The notes under the pieces are model-generated. The model did not search any database. It was not told the origin of the DNA and saw only the letters and a program-made list of their open reading frames with translations. From contig JAHBVE010000003.1 in NCBI GenBank assembly GCA_019637675.1, positions 205,696 through 269,695 on the forward strand: 64,000 nucleotides of DNA, read 5' to 3'. The DNA comes from Anaerolineales bacterium. GTDB lineage: Bacteria; Chloroflexota; Anaerolineae; Anaerolineales; UBA11579. The translations under genes and the position numbers were made by a program. Within the stretch, counting starts at the first letter, position 1. Each line of letters opens with the position of its first letter. This document shows, one piece after another, positions 7,199 to 15,346 of the stretch.

Positions 7199-7732
7199 AT
7201 GGCCAATCCTAAAGCCATCGCGCGGCGCAAGCCACAACGCCTAGCTCACTATGACTATGCGAGTGCAGGCGCGTACTTCTTCACCATCTGCACCAACGAC
7301 AGACAGCATTTGTTGGGAAGCATCATTGCAGAGGGAGTTCAGCTTACCCCGGCTGGGGAGATCGCAAAGCGCACATGGCTTGACTTGCCTCAGCACTATT
7401 CACTGATCAAGCTTGACGAGTTCATTGTGATGCCCAACCATGTACACGGCATCCTTTGGCTGACTGAAAAGCCGTATCAATTGCAAGCCGTAGGGGAGGG
7501 TCTAAGACCCTCCCCTACAAATACACAACGTCAACCCGGCCTGACCGAGCTGATACGCGCCTTCAAGTCTTTCTCTGCTCGTGAGATCAACAAGCTTCGC
7601 AAAACGACTGGTTCGGTTTGGCAACGCGGCTTTTACGAGCATATTGTCCGTAATGACAATGACCTGTACCAGCACCGCGCCTATATTCAAAACAACCCTC
7701 TGAAGTGGACCATCGACGAGTATTACGCATGA
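7199..7732 (+). CDS. REP-associated tyrosine transposase (RAYT, Y1/HUH family)
   Basis: This 177-residue HUH single-strand DNA nuclease is related to IS200/IS605 TnpA. Such proteins act on REP palindromes and stay single-copy. Seen: YFFTICTNDRQHLL (26-39), the HUH motif MPNHVHGIL (H81 and H83), and the catalytic-tyrosine region AYIQNNPLKW (Tyr162 likely). A perfect 29-base palindrome lies inside the gene and encodes residues 98-107. It begins 3 bases after the metH stop, and its TGA overlaps the next gene's ATG (ATGA), so it is part of the methionine operon. Lower GC than metH supports transfer. I see no flanking target duplication. Confidence 0.88.
   Translation: MANPKAIARRKPQRLAHYDYASAGAYFFTICTNDRQHLLGSIIAEGVQLTPAGEIAKRTWLDLPQHYSLIKLDEFIVMPNHVHGILWLTEKPYQLQAVGEGLRPSPTNTQRQPGLTELIRAFKSFSAREINKLRKTTGSVWQRGFYEHIVRNDNDLYQHRAYIQNNPLKWTIDEYYA
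7490..7518. repeat. Perfect palindrome inside the RAYT gene
   Basis: GTAGGGGAGGGTCT (7490-7503) and its exact complement AGACCCTCCCCTAC (7505-7518) flank one central A. The 29 bases sit in the reading frame between the HUH motif and the C-terminal helices. Confidence 0.9.
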
Positions 7733-9600
7733 GCAACTTTATTGATACCCTCAAAAACACCGGCACCCCCCTGCTGGCCGACGGCGCCATGGGCACCGTG
7801 CTGCACGAGCGCGGCGTGGCGTTTGCGCGCAGCTTTGATGAGCTGAACCTGATCGACCCGCAGCTGGTGACCAGCATCCACGCCGAGTACATCGCCGCCG
7901 GGGCCGAGATCGTGATGACCAACACCTTCGGCGCCAACCGCTACCGCCTGGCCGAGCACGGTCTCGAGGAGCAGGTGGCCGAGATCAACCAGCGCGGCGT
8001 GGAGCTGGCGCGGGCCGCGGCGGCCGAAGCCAGCCGCCCGGTGTGGGTGGCGGGCGACATTGGCCCGCTGGGCGTGCGCCTGGCGCCCTTCGGGCGCGTG
8101 CAGCCTGAGGAGGCCCGCGCCGCCTTTGAGGAGCAGGTGCGCGGCCTGCTGCTGGGCGCGCCTGACCTGCTGATCATCGAAACCATTACCGATCTGTACG
8201 AGCTGCGTGAAGCCGTTCAGGCCGCCAAAGCGCTGACCGAGCTGCCCGTGCTGGCCTCAATGACCTTCACGCGGGATGACCGCACTTTGCTGGGCGACAC
8301 GCCCAGCAAAGTGGCGACAAAGATCCACGAAGCCGGCGCCGACATCATCGGCATCAACTGCTCCGGCGGGCCGGCCCAACTGCTTCGCATCCTCAAGCAG
8401 ATGCGCGAGGCGGTGCCGGGCGCAAAATTCTCAGTGATGCCGAATGCGGGCTGGCCTGAGCAGGCCGCCGGGCGCATTCTGTATCCGGCCGGGCCGGAGT
8501 ACTTTGGCCAATATGCCCAGGCCTTCGCGCGGGCAGGCGCCAGCATCGTCGGCGGCTGCTGCGGCAGCACGCCGGCCCACATCCGCGCCATGCGCGCCGC
8601 GCTCGACGACCCGACATCGGTCGAGCCGCTGGACAATGGCTCGATGCGCATCATCGAGCGCACCGAGCAGGTCATCGGCACGGACAAGGGCTCCGAGCTG
8701 GTCGAGAAATTCCAAAAAGGCCGCTTCGTCGTGGCGGTGGAGATGGACCCGCCGCGCGGCCTCTCCACCAGCAAGCTGCGCCTCGGCGCCAGCTTGCTGC
8801 AAGAGGCCGGCGCAGACGTCATCAACGTGGCCGACAGCCCGATGGCGCGCATGCGCATGAGCCCGTGGGCGGTGTGTGACATCATCCAGCGTGAGGTGCA
8901 GATCGACACCACGCTGCACTTCCCCACCCGCGGCCGCAACCTGCTGCGCGTGCAGGGCGACCTGCTGGCCGCCCACGCCCTCGGCATCCGCAACGTGTTC
9001 GTGGTCATGGGCGACCCGACTGCGATCGGCGACTACCCGGATGCGATGGACAACTATGATCTGGCGCCCACCGGCCTGATCAAGCTCATCAAGCGTGGCT
9101 TCAATTCCGGCGTAGACCATGCCGGGGCGGAGATCGGCCAGCCGACCTCGTTCTTCGTAGGCGCGGCGCTCAACCTGGCTCCGCCTGACCCGGAGCGCGA
9201 GATCAAGCTGCTCAAACGCAAGCTCGCCAATGGGGCTGACTTCTTCTTGACCCAACCGGTCTACGAGCCCGCCAAAGCGCGTGCCTTCCTGCAACGCCTG
9301 GCCGACAGCGGCAACGCGCTGCAGAAGCCGGTGCTGGTGGGCGTATTGCCGCTGTTCAGCGTGCGCCACAGCACCTTCCTGAACAATGAGGTGCCGGGCA
9401 TCTCGATCCCTGAGAGCATTCACGCCCGCATGGAGGGCGCCGGCTCCAAAGAGCAGACCGCGGCCGAGGGCATCAGGATCGCCGCCGAGATCATTGAAGA
9501 GCTGCGCGAATGGGGCCAGGGCGTGTACCTGATGCCACCCTTCAGCCGCTACGACCTGGCGGCCCAACTGATCGACACGATCCGCGCCGGCGACCGCTAA
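7729..9600 (+). CDS. Bifunctional homocysteine S-methyltransferase / 5,10-methylene-THF reductase
   Basis: This 623-residue fusion is like B. subtilis YitJ. Residues 1-300 form a homocysteine methyltransferase barrel with the zinc Cys motif GGCCGSTPAH near 285. Residues about 325-620 form a MetF-type flavin barrel (VAVEMDPPRG, VMGDPTAIGD, TQPVYEPAKA) that makes 5-methyl-THF, the methyl donor for MetH. The ATG at 7729 overlaps the RAYT stop; an in-frame upstream ATG at 7705 would overlap further and adds residues unlike the family. Being in one SAM-regulated operon, it supplies methyl-THF to the upstream enzyme. The substrate of its methyltransferase half is uncertain. Confidence 0.93.
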   Translation: MSNFIDTLKNTGTPLLADGAMGTVLHERGVAFARSFDELNLIDPQLVTSIHAEYIAAGAEIVMTNTFGANRYRLAEHGLEEQVAEINQRGVELARAAAAEASRPVWVAGDIGPLGVRLAPFGRVQPEEARAAFEEQVRGLLLGAPDLLIIETITDLYELREAVQAAKALTELPVLASMTFTRDDRTLLGDTPSKVATKIHEAGADIIGINCSGGPAQLLRILKQMREAVPGAKFSVMPNAGWPEQAAGRILYPAGPEYFGQYAQAFARAGASIVGGCCGSTPAHIRAMRAALDDPTSVEPLDNGSMRIIERTEQVIGTDKGSELVEKFQKGRFVVAVEMDPPRGLSTSKLRLGASLLQEAGADVINVADSPMARMRMSPWAVCDIIQREVQIDTTLHFPTRGRNLLRVQGDLLAAHALGIRNVFVVMGDPTAIGDYPDAMDNYDLAPTGLIKLIKRGFNSGVDHAGAEIGQPTSFFVGAALNLAPPDPEREIKLLKRKLANGADFFLTQPVYEPAKARAFLQRLADSGNALQKPVLVGVLPLFSVRHSTFLNNEVPGISIPESIHARMEGAGSKEQTAAEGIRIAAEIIEELREWGQGVYLMPPFSRYDLAAQLIDTIRAGDR

Positions 9601-9629
9601 GCAGCCCGCGTTGTCAAGGCATTAAAAAA

Positions 9630-9658
9630 ACAGAGAGCGGCCCCAGGCCGCTCTCTGT
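9630..9658 (-). terminator. Terminator of pheST, between convergent operons
   Basis: ACAGAGAGCGGCC pairs perfectly with GGCCGCTCTCTGT around a 3-base loop, followed on the minus strand by seven T. The plus-strand side lacks a T-run, so it mainly serves pheST. Confidence 0.85.
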
Positions 9659-9721
9659 AAAGTTGTTACTTATAAGTTTTAACCCCCACCCACTTAGAAA
9701 CATTACTTCTCATCTGAGCTG

Positions 9722-12250
9722 TTAGGCGCGCAGTTTCGCGCCTAGCTCTTGCGTTACGCGGCGCACGATGCGCTCGCGCAGTTTGGCAACCTCATCATCG
9801 GTCAGGGTGCGCTCCGGGTGCTGGTAGGTGAGCTGGTAGGCCAGGCTCTTCTTGCCCGCGCCGATCTTGTCGCCGCGGAACACATCGAAGAGGGAGACGC
9901 CGGCCAGCAGGTTGCCGCCGGTCTGGGCGATCATGGCTTCCACCTGGCCAGCAGGCAGGCTCTCGTCGACCACCAGGGCCAGATCCTCGATGACCGGCGG
10001 GTACTGCGGCACCGGCCGCGAGTCGAAGCGCTCTGGCGCCAACTCGCTCAGCACTTCCAGGTTGAGCGTGATGGCCTGCAGGGTGTGCGCGCCCAGATCG
10101 TACTGGCCTTGCACCTGCGGGTGCAGCTCGCCGAAGACGGCCAGCTGGCGCTCGCCGGCCAGCACGCGGGCGCACTTGCCCGGGTGGAAGCTGGGATGCG
10201 TGCCCGGCTCGTACTTCAGGTCGTGCAGGCCGAGGCCGGCCAGCAATTCAGCCAGCACGCCTTTGGCGGCGTAGAAGTCGTAGGCAGCGCTATCGGCAGC
10301 CTGCCAGCCGGCGGGCTGCTGCTGCCCGCCCAGCACCACGACCAGGCGGGACAGCTCATCCGGCAGGGTTTCCTCGGAGGCATGGAAGACCGGCCCGATC
10401 TCGAACAGGGCGATGCGCTGGCGCAGGCGCGCATTGCGCTCGGCGATCTCAAGCACCGAGGCCAGCAGACTCTTGCGCAGTACTGTGCGCTCCTGCGAGA
10501 TGACATTGGCCAGCTTCACATACGGCTTGTCATCCGGCGCGGTGCCAGGCGGCAGGCGGCGGGCCTCCTCCTCCGGCGTAGTGAGTCGATAGGTCATCAC
10601 TTCCTGGATGCCCATGCGCGCCAGGGCGTCTTTGACGCGCTCCTCGAGCTCGAGCTCCGGGTTGCCGTGCTGCGGGGGCAGCGGGTCACCGATGCGCGTA
10701 GCCGGAATGTTGTCATAGCCATAGATGCGGGCGATCTCTTCCATCAGATCCGCTTTGCCGACCACGCCAGTTTCGATATCCAGGCGGTGGTCTGGCACGG
10801 TGACGGACAGGCCGTCGCCCTTGGAAGCAACCTCGAAGCCGAGACTGGCCAGGATGCTAGTCATCTGCTCATTGGTGAGGGCCACGCCCAGCCAGCGCTG
10901 GGCGTCGGCTGGGCTGATCTCAACCTCCACCACCGCGGCGGGCCGGGGATATTCGTCCACCAGGCCGGCATCCACAACACCGCCAGCCCACTGGCGCATC
11001 AGCTCCAGGCCGCGGCTGACGCCGCGCGGCGCCATGGCCGGGTGCACGCCGCGTGAGAAGCGATAGGCGGCTTCAGACGACATGCGCTGGGCCACCAGCG
11101 TCTTGCGGACATTTATGAAGTTCCACGACGCGCCTTCGAGCAGCACGTTGCGGGTGGCCTCGGTGACCTCGGACTCCAGGCCGCCCATGATGCCGCCGAT
11201 GGACAGCGAGCCGGCCGTGTCGCACACCAGCACGGTGAAGTCATCCAGCTTGCGCTCGACATCGTCCAGCGTGGTGAGGGTTTCGCCCGGCTTGGCCGGG
11301 CGGGTGATGATGGTCGGCGGCTTGCCGCCGGCGCGCTGCACCAGCACATCGTAGTCGAAGGCGTGCAGCGGCTCGCCAAGCTCGAGCATGGCGTAGTTGG
11401 TGGCGTCCACAATGTTGTTGATGGGGCGCATGCCCGCCAGGCGCAGGCGCTGCTGCACCCAGGCCGGGCTGGGCTTGATCTCGACGTTGCGGATCAGGCC
11501 GAGCACAAAGCGCGGGTTGAGCTCGCTGTCCTTGATATCCAGCTTGACCGCCCCATCGATCTTGGGGCCAGTGGCCTGGACCTCGGTGGGCATGGGTTTG
11601 AGGGCGCGGCCGGTGAGGGCCGCGATCTCACGCGCCACGCCGTAGATATTGGCATCCCGGGCGATATTGGGCGTGATAGCGATGGTGAGCACCGCATCGC
11701 CGAGCACATCAGCCAGCGGCGTGCCGGCTTTGGTGTCCGCGGGCAGGAACAGGATGCCTTCGTGCTCCTCCGAGATGCCGAGTTCCTTCTCGGAACAGAC
11801 CATCGAGTACGAATCGACCCCGCGGATCTTGGTGCGCTTGAGCACCGTCTTGTGCATGCCCTCCTGGTGGCCGTCGTAGATCTCGGCGCCTTCTTTGGCG
11901 TAGGCCACTTTCAGCGGCGGCTTGAGCTCGCCCTGGCCGCGGTACTCGAACAGGTTGGGCGCGCCGGTGAGCACGGTGTGCTCCTGCTGGCCGTCGAACA
12001 GACGGCACAGCACCAGCCGGTCGGCATTCGGGTGCGGGCCAACCTCGCGGATCTCGGCCACCACCAGCTTGTCGGGGTCCCAGGATAGGCCGCTGACTTT
12101 GGTCTGCTGCAGGCCGGCCGGCATGGGCAGGCCGATGTAGTGGATCTCTTCGACCTCGAGACCCGCCACGGTGAGGGTATGGGCTAACTGTTCCAAGTCA
12201 ATACCCTCAAGGTCAACAAAGTCTTTAAGCCAGGAAAGTGGAGTCTTCAT
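9722..12250 (-). CDS. pheT: Phenylalanine-tRNA ligase beta subunit
   Basis: This is the large subunit of the heterotetrameric synthetase that charges tRNA-Phe. It has 842 residues (about 800 is usual). Domains in order: KTPLSWLKDFVD opening, tRNA-binding OB fold (about 45-155, HPNADRLVLC), B3/B4 editing region, B5 (about 400-480), catalytic-like domain, and the C-terminal ferredoxin-fold anticodon-binding domain (about 745-842, YPPVIEDLALVVD). The frame is open far upstream, but the ATG at 12250 sits at the family start and overlaps the pheS stop by one base (TAATG), showing translational coupling. Confidence 0.96.
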   Translation of the reverse strand: MKTPLSWLKDFVDLEGIDLEQLAHTLTVAGLEVEEIHYIGLPMPAGLQQTKVSGLSWDPDKLVVAEIREVGPHPNADRLVLCRLFDGQQEHTVLTGAPNLFEYRGQGELKPPLKVAYAKEGAEIYDGHQEGMHKTVLKRTKIRGVDSYSMVCSEKELGISEEHEGILFLPADTKAGTPLADVLGDAVLTIAITPNIARDANIYGVAREIAALTGRALKPMPTEVQATGPKIDGAVKLDIKDSELNPRFVLGLIRNVEIKPSPAWVQQRLRLAGMRPINNIVDATNYAMLELGEPLHAFDYDVLVQRAGGKPPTIITRPAKPGETLTTLDDVERKLDDFTVLVCDTAGSLSIGGIMGGLESEVTEATRNVLLEGASWNFINVRKTLVAQRMSSEAAYRFSRGVHPAMAPRGVSRGLELMRQWAGGVVDAGLVDEYPRPAAVVEVEISPADAQRWLGVALTNEQMTSILASLGFEVASKGDGLSVTVPDHRLDIETGVVGKADLMEEIARIYGYDNIPATRIGDPLPPQHGNPELELEERVKDALARMGIQEVMTYRLTTPEEEARRLPPGTAPDDKPYVKLANVISQERTVLRKSLLASVLEIAERNARLRQRIALFEIGPVFHASEETLPDELSRLVVVLGGQQQPAGWQAADSAAYDFYAAKGVLAELLAGLGLHDLKYEPGTHPSFHPGKCARVLAGERQLAVFGELHPQVQGQYDLGAHTLQAITLNLEVLSELAPERFDSRPVPQYPPVIEDLALVVDESLPAGQVEAMIAQTGGNLLAGVSLFDVFRGDKIGAGKKSLAYQLTYQHPERTLTDDEVAKLRERIVRRVTQELGAKLRA

Positions 12251-13302
12251 TAGAACTGCTCCAAAAAGCGCATGTCGTTGCGCCAGAAATAGCGAATGTC
12301 TTCGATGCGGTAACGCAGCATGGTGAGGCGCTCCGGCCCCATGCCGAAGGCGAAGCCGGAATATGTATCCGGATCGTAGCCGCCATTGCGCAGCACGTTG
12401 GGGTGCACCATGCCGCTGCCCAGGATCTCGAGCCAGCCGCTGTGCTTGCAGACCGAGCAGCCTGCCCCGCTGCAGACGAAGCACTCCACATCCATCTCGG
12501 CGCTGGGCTCGGTGAAGGGGAAGTGCGAGGCGCGGAAGCGGGTGCGCACGTTGGCGTTGAAGAAGCGCTGGGCGAAGTCAGTCAGCGTGCCCTTGAGGTC
12601 GCCGAAGGTGATGTTCTCGCCGACGGCCAGACCCTCGACCTGGGTGAACTGCACCTCGGAACGCGAGGAGACCTGCTCGAAGCGATAGCACATGCCCGGC
12701 AGCACGATGCGGATGGGCGGCGGGTTGCCTGGATCCTTGGCGGCGTATTCACGCATGGCGTGGATCTGCCCGGCCGAGGTGTGGGTACGCAGCAGGGTCG
12801 GGTTCTCCGGGTCGCCGCCTTCTACATAGAATGAATCCTGCATTTCGCGCGCCGGATGGTTGGGCGGGAAGTTGAGCAGCAGGAAGTTGTACTCATCCGT
12901 CTCGACATCCCGCGAGCGGTAGACCTGGAAACCCATCTGGGCGAAAATGGCGTTGATGCGGCGCAGGGTCTGCGTGATGGGGTGCAGGCGCCCCAGCGGC
13001 AGCGGGCGGCCGGGCAGCGTGACGTCGAGCTTCTCGCTGCTTAGGGATGCGCGTAGGCGGGCGCCCTCCAGCGCGGCGCGCTTCTCCTCGAAGGCGGCTT
13101 CGAGGGCCAGCTTGACTTCGTTGGCCTGCTTGCCGGCCAGCGGGCGCTCCTCGGCGCTGAGCTGGCCGAGGCTCTTCATGGCCTGGGTGAGCGCGGCGTT
13201 GCGGCCGAGCTGGGCCACCTTCCATTGCTCCAGAGAGGCCTCGTCCTGCACGGCGTTGAGGGCAGCCAGGGCCTGCTCACGAATAGTTTGCAAATTCTCC
13301 AT
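12250..13302 (-). CDS. pheS: Phenylalanine-tRNA ligase alpha subunit
   Basis: This is the catalytic subunit of PheRS, 350 residues. A coiled-coil tRNA-binding arm occupies residues 1-90. The class II core follows: LHPITQTLRRI (about 107), the Phe-site region HTSAGQIHAM, motif 2 FRASHFPFTEPSAE, a Cys cluster (CFVC, CSVC) near 278-290, and motif 3 GMGPERLTMLRY. The ATG at 13302 follows GGAGG. It is first in the operon, downstream of a T-box leader that senses uncharged tRNA-Phe, and is translationally coupled to pheT. Confidence 0.97.
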   Translation of the reverse strand: MENLQTIREQALAALNAVQDEASLEQWKVAQLGRNAALTQAMKSLGQLSAEERPLAGKQANEVKLALEAAFEEKRAALEGARLRASLSSEKLDVTLPGRPLPLGRLHPITQTLRRINAIFAQMGFQVYRSRDVETDEYNFLLLNFPPNHPAREMQDSFYVEGGDPENPTLLRTHTSAGQIHAMREYAAKDPGNPPPIRIVLPGMCYRFEQVSSRSEVQFTQVEGLAVGENITFGDLKGTLTDFAQRFFNANVRTRFRASHFPFTEPSAEMDVECFVCSGAGCSVCKHSGWLEILGSGMVHPNVLRNGGYDPDTYSGFAFGMGPERLTMLRYRIEDIRYFWRNDMRFLEQF

Positions 13303-13321
13303 TCAAATCCTCCGACACAAC

Positions 13322-13356
13322 AAAAAAGCTCCAGTCCACTCAAAGGGACGGGAGCT
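13322..13356 (-). terminator. T-box-controlled terminator
   Basis: On the minus strand AGCTCC (13356-13351) pairs with GGAGCT (13332-13327), with a further GTCC/GGAC pairing inside, and six T follow. Uncharged tRNA bound to the T-box bulge would prevent this hairpin and allow pheS transcription. Confidence 0.85.
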
Positions 13357-13592
13357 CCGCGGTACCACCCAGTTTGCAGCCGCAATGCGGCCACCACTCA
13401 TGCCACGGCCACGATGTGGCGCATGGCATTCCCTGTATCGTGGGAGAACGGTTCGCTCTAGTAGAAATTGCCGAAGGCAATAACATTCAAGCGAACAACT
13501 CGAGAGGGAACTTCAACGCAGGTCACCGGGCGGGCTTGCAGTCAGGGCCGCGCCTCCCTAGGCAGCGAGGAGTGCGTCTACTTTCCTCTGTC
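13322..13592 (-). promoter_or_regulatory. T-box leader of pheST (senses uncharged tRNA-Phe)
   Basis: Read on the minus strand, the hallmark T-box sequence GGGTGGTACCGCGG lies at 13370-13357. Stem I begins near 13590 with AGAGGAAAGTA, whose AGAGG pairs with CCTCT at 13507-13503. That leaves an internal loop containing TGAAGTTC, so the specifier codon is likely UUC (13510-13508), matching Phe. The base after the codon is C in the helix rather than the usual unpaired purine, so the exact specifier register is inferred. Confidence 0.92.
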
Positions 13593-13617
13593 AACGTCTA
13601 TATTGCGATGTGGGCCT

Positions 13618-13645
13618 ATTATGCGCCAAAGACAGCCAATGTCAA
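13618..13645 (-). promoter_or_regulatory. Promoter of pheST
   Basis: On the minus strand there is a TTGACA at 13645-13640 and CATAAT at 13623-13618, with a 16-base spacer. The -35 box overlaps the stop codon of the upstream acyltransferase gene, and transcription would start about 20 bases before stem I of the T-box. Confidence 0.7.
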
Positions 13646-14322
13646 GCGGGGACGGCTGCGGCTTGCTCGGCGAGCAATTCTTTGAGGCGCGGGTGGTCGG
13701 CATAGTAGCCGCGGTACTGCTCAGGCAGCATCACGGCGATGCGGCACATGATCTCATCCGTGCCGCGCTCGAGCTCCGCCTGGCGGTTGCCGGGCGTGAA
13801 CGGCGGCAGGGTGAAGGGATCGCCGATGGTGGCGGTGAGCACTGGTTTGCGAAGGCGCAGCCAGTCGCCGGCCGAGTCTTCGGTGCCGGTGATGGCCATG
13901 GGGTAGATCGGCGCGCCGCTGGAGATGGCCAGGTAGGAGGCGCCCTCTTTGGCTTTGAGCATGGCGCGGGTGGGGCTGCGGGTGCCCTCGGGGGCGAGGC
14001 CGAACAGGCGGCCTTCTTTGAGCGCCTGCAGGGCCTTGCGCAGGGCATTCATATCCACGTTGTCACGATCAAGCCAGATGCCATCCGCCACTTTGATGAA
14101 GAAGGAGTACAGCGGATTCTTTTTGTGCTTGTCGGCCACCCAGCCGGTCATGTCGGCGCGGCGAATGCAGACCAGGCCGAGGGCCGGGTCAAGGAAGCCA
14201 AGATGGTTGATGGCGACGATGGCCGCGCCGCTGCGCGGGATCTTCTCGACACCCTTGAGGGTGACATGGCAAAGATGCTTAAGGGCAAAATCTACAAAGC
14301 GCAGCAGCTGATCGTAATTCAT
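13642..14322 (-). CDS. PlsC-like 1-acyl-sn-glycerol-3-phosphate acyltransferase
   Basis: This 226-residue membrane-peripheral acyltransferase is of the phospholipid-synthesis type. The H-x4-D catalytic motif is NHLGFLD (H40, D45), motif III is FGLAPEGTRS (about 112-121), and a substrate-site proline lies in APIYPMAI. The start at 14322 is chosen because homology begins with MNYDQLLRF; the frame stays open upstream only through a palindrome. It probably acylates lysophosphatidate, but the acceptor is not determined by sequence alone. It is divergent from the lipoprotein gene and followed by pheST, whose promoter overlaps its stop. Confidence 0.85.
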   Translation of the reverse strand: MNYDQLLRFVDFALKHLCHVTLKGVEKIPRSGAAIVAINHLGFLDPALGLVCIRRADMTGWVADKHKKNPLYSFFIKVADGIWLDRDNVDMNALRKALQALKEGRLFGLAPEGTRSPTRAMLKAKEGASYLAISSGAPIYPMAITGTEDSAGDWLRLRKPVLTATIGDPFTLPPFTPGNRQAELERGTDEIMCRIAVMLPEQYRGYYADHPRLKELLAEQAAAVPA

Positions 14323-14357
14323 AGTGAAGGGGCATTCTATCAAAGGAACGGTGTCCT

Positions 14358-14397
14358 GCTCTGTTGAGTATCTGCTTGCGCAGATACTCAACAGAGC
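14358..14397. repeat. 18-bp perfect inverted repeat between divergent genes
   Basis: Positions 14358-14375 are exactly complementary to 14380-14397 around a TTGC loop. Arms read GCTCTGTTGAGTATCTGC and its complement. It lies in the 98-base gap between the acyltransferase and lipoprotein starts and lacks a T-run. Confidence 0.9.
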
Positions 14398-14404
14398 GGG
14401 ACTG

Positions 14405-14410
14405 TATAAT
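14405..14410 (+). promoter_or_regulatory. Likely -10 box for the lipoprotein gene
   Basis: A perfect TATAAT ends 10 bases before the ATG at 14421, giving a very short leader. The -35 region falls inside the 18-bp palindrome and has no good match. Confidence 0.5.
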
Positions 14411-14420
14411 TTCTGCTTCC

Positions 14421-15290
14421 ATGCAAAAGACCATTCTTGCGTTTTTCCTTGTGCTGCTGCTGGCCGCGTGCGGCGGGGGCAGCCCCAGCACGCCGCCAGC
14501 CACGCTGCAGGCGCCCGAGGTGGCAACCGCCACCCCGCCGCAGTTCATCGCCCAGGTGAATGGCGAGGGCGTGACCGCCGACAGCTTCAACGCCAATATG
14601 CGCATGTTCCAGGACGCCCAGAGCGAAACTGGCACACTTCTGGCAACAGGGGATGCACGGCAGCGCGTGATCGACAGCCTGGTGGACCGCATGCTGCTTG
14701 CGCAGGGCGCCCGCAGCGCCGGCTTCGTGGCTGACGACACGCTGCTGGACGAGCGGCTGGCGAGCGTGATCGAGCAGGCCGGCGGCCAGGCGGCATTCGA
14801 TGCCTGGCTGGCGAAGTACGGCCTGAGCGAAGCCAGCTACCGCGAGGAGCTGCGCCTGGAGCTGGAAGCGGCCCACATGGTGGCCGAGATCAGCGCCGGC
14901 GTGCCGGCCACGGCCGAACAGGTGCAAGCCCGCCAGGTGCTGCTGCCCGACCAGTTCTCGGCTGAGCGCCTGCTGGCGCAGCTGGAGAGCGGCACGACGT
15001 TCGAGAGCGTGGTGCAGAACAACGACCCGCGGCGGCTGGGCACCCTGGGCTGGTTCCCGCGGGGATACCTGCTGCAGCCTGAGGTGGAAGACGCGGCGTT
15101 CGCCCTGCAACCTGGCCAGTACAGCGGCGTGGTGGAGAGCAGCCTGGGCTTTCACCTGATCGAGGTGCTGGGCCGCGAAACTGAGCGCCCGCTGAGCCCG
15201 CAGGCCCGCCTGGCGCTACAGACCCAGGCCGTGCTGGACTGGCTGAGCCAGCAACGCGCAGGTTCGGCGATCGAAATCCGGTTGCCGTAA
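14421..15290 (+). CDS. PrsA/SurA-like peptidyl-prolyl isomerase lipoprotein
   Basis: This 289-residue exported lipoprotein has a signal peptide MQKTILAFFLVLLLAAC with lipobox LAAC and acylated Cys17. A Pro/Thr-rich linker, a SurA-N-like helical region (about 45-165, VNGEGVTADSF) and a parvulin-type domain follow (about 170-270, with GTLGWFPRGYL and LGFHLIEVLGRE). This is the layout of extracytoplasmic folding factors. The start ATG at 14421 is fixed by the signal peptide; the frame upstream is palindrome. Client proteins are unknown. Confidence 0.85.
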   Translation: MQKTILAFFLVLLLAACGGGSPSTPPATLQAPEVATATPPQFIAQVNGEGVTADSFNANMRMFQDAQSETGTLLATGDARQRVIDSLVDRMLLAQGARSAGFVADDTLLDERLASVIEQAGGQAAFDAWLAKYGLSEASYREELRLELEAAHMVAEISAGVPATAEQVQARQVLLPDQFSAERLLAQLESGTTFESVVQNNDPRRLGTLGWFPRGYLLQPEVEDAAFALQPGQYSGVVESSLGFHLIEVLGRETERPLSPQARLALQTQAVLDWLSQQRAGSAIEIRLP

Positions 15291-15312
15291 GAGACGCTGA
15301 TATAGACTTGAG

Positions 15313-15334
15313 TTGGCCGCTGCACAGCGGCCAA
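15313..15334. repeat. Perfect 10-bp hairpin between two genes
   Basis: TTGGCCGCTG (15313-15322) and CAGCGGCCAA (15325-15334) flank a CA loop, 12 bases before the next start codon. It has no T-run and could be an mRNA processing or stability element or a REP-like remnant. Confidence 0.65.
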
Positions 15335-15346
15335 CCGGGAGCGAGA

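Noticed and set aside
9749..11056. Open frame of 435 codons antisense to pheT
   Set aside because: A codon-bias shadow of pheT; no start signal or homology, and low hydrophobic order.
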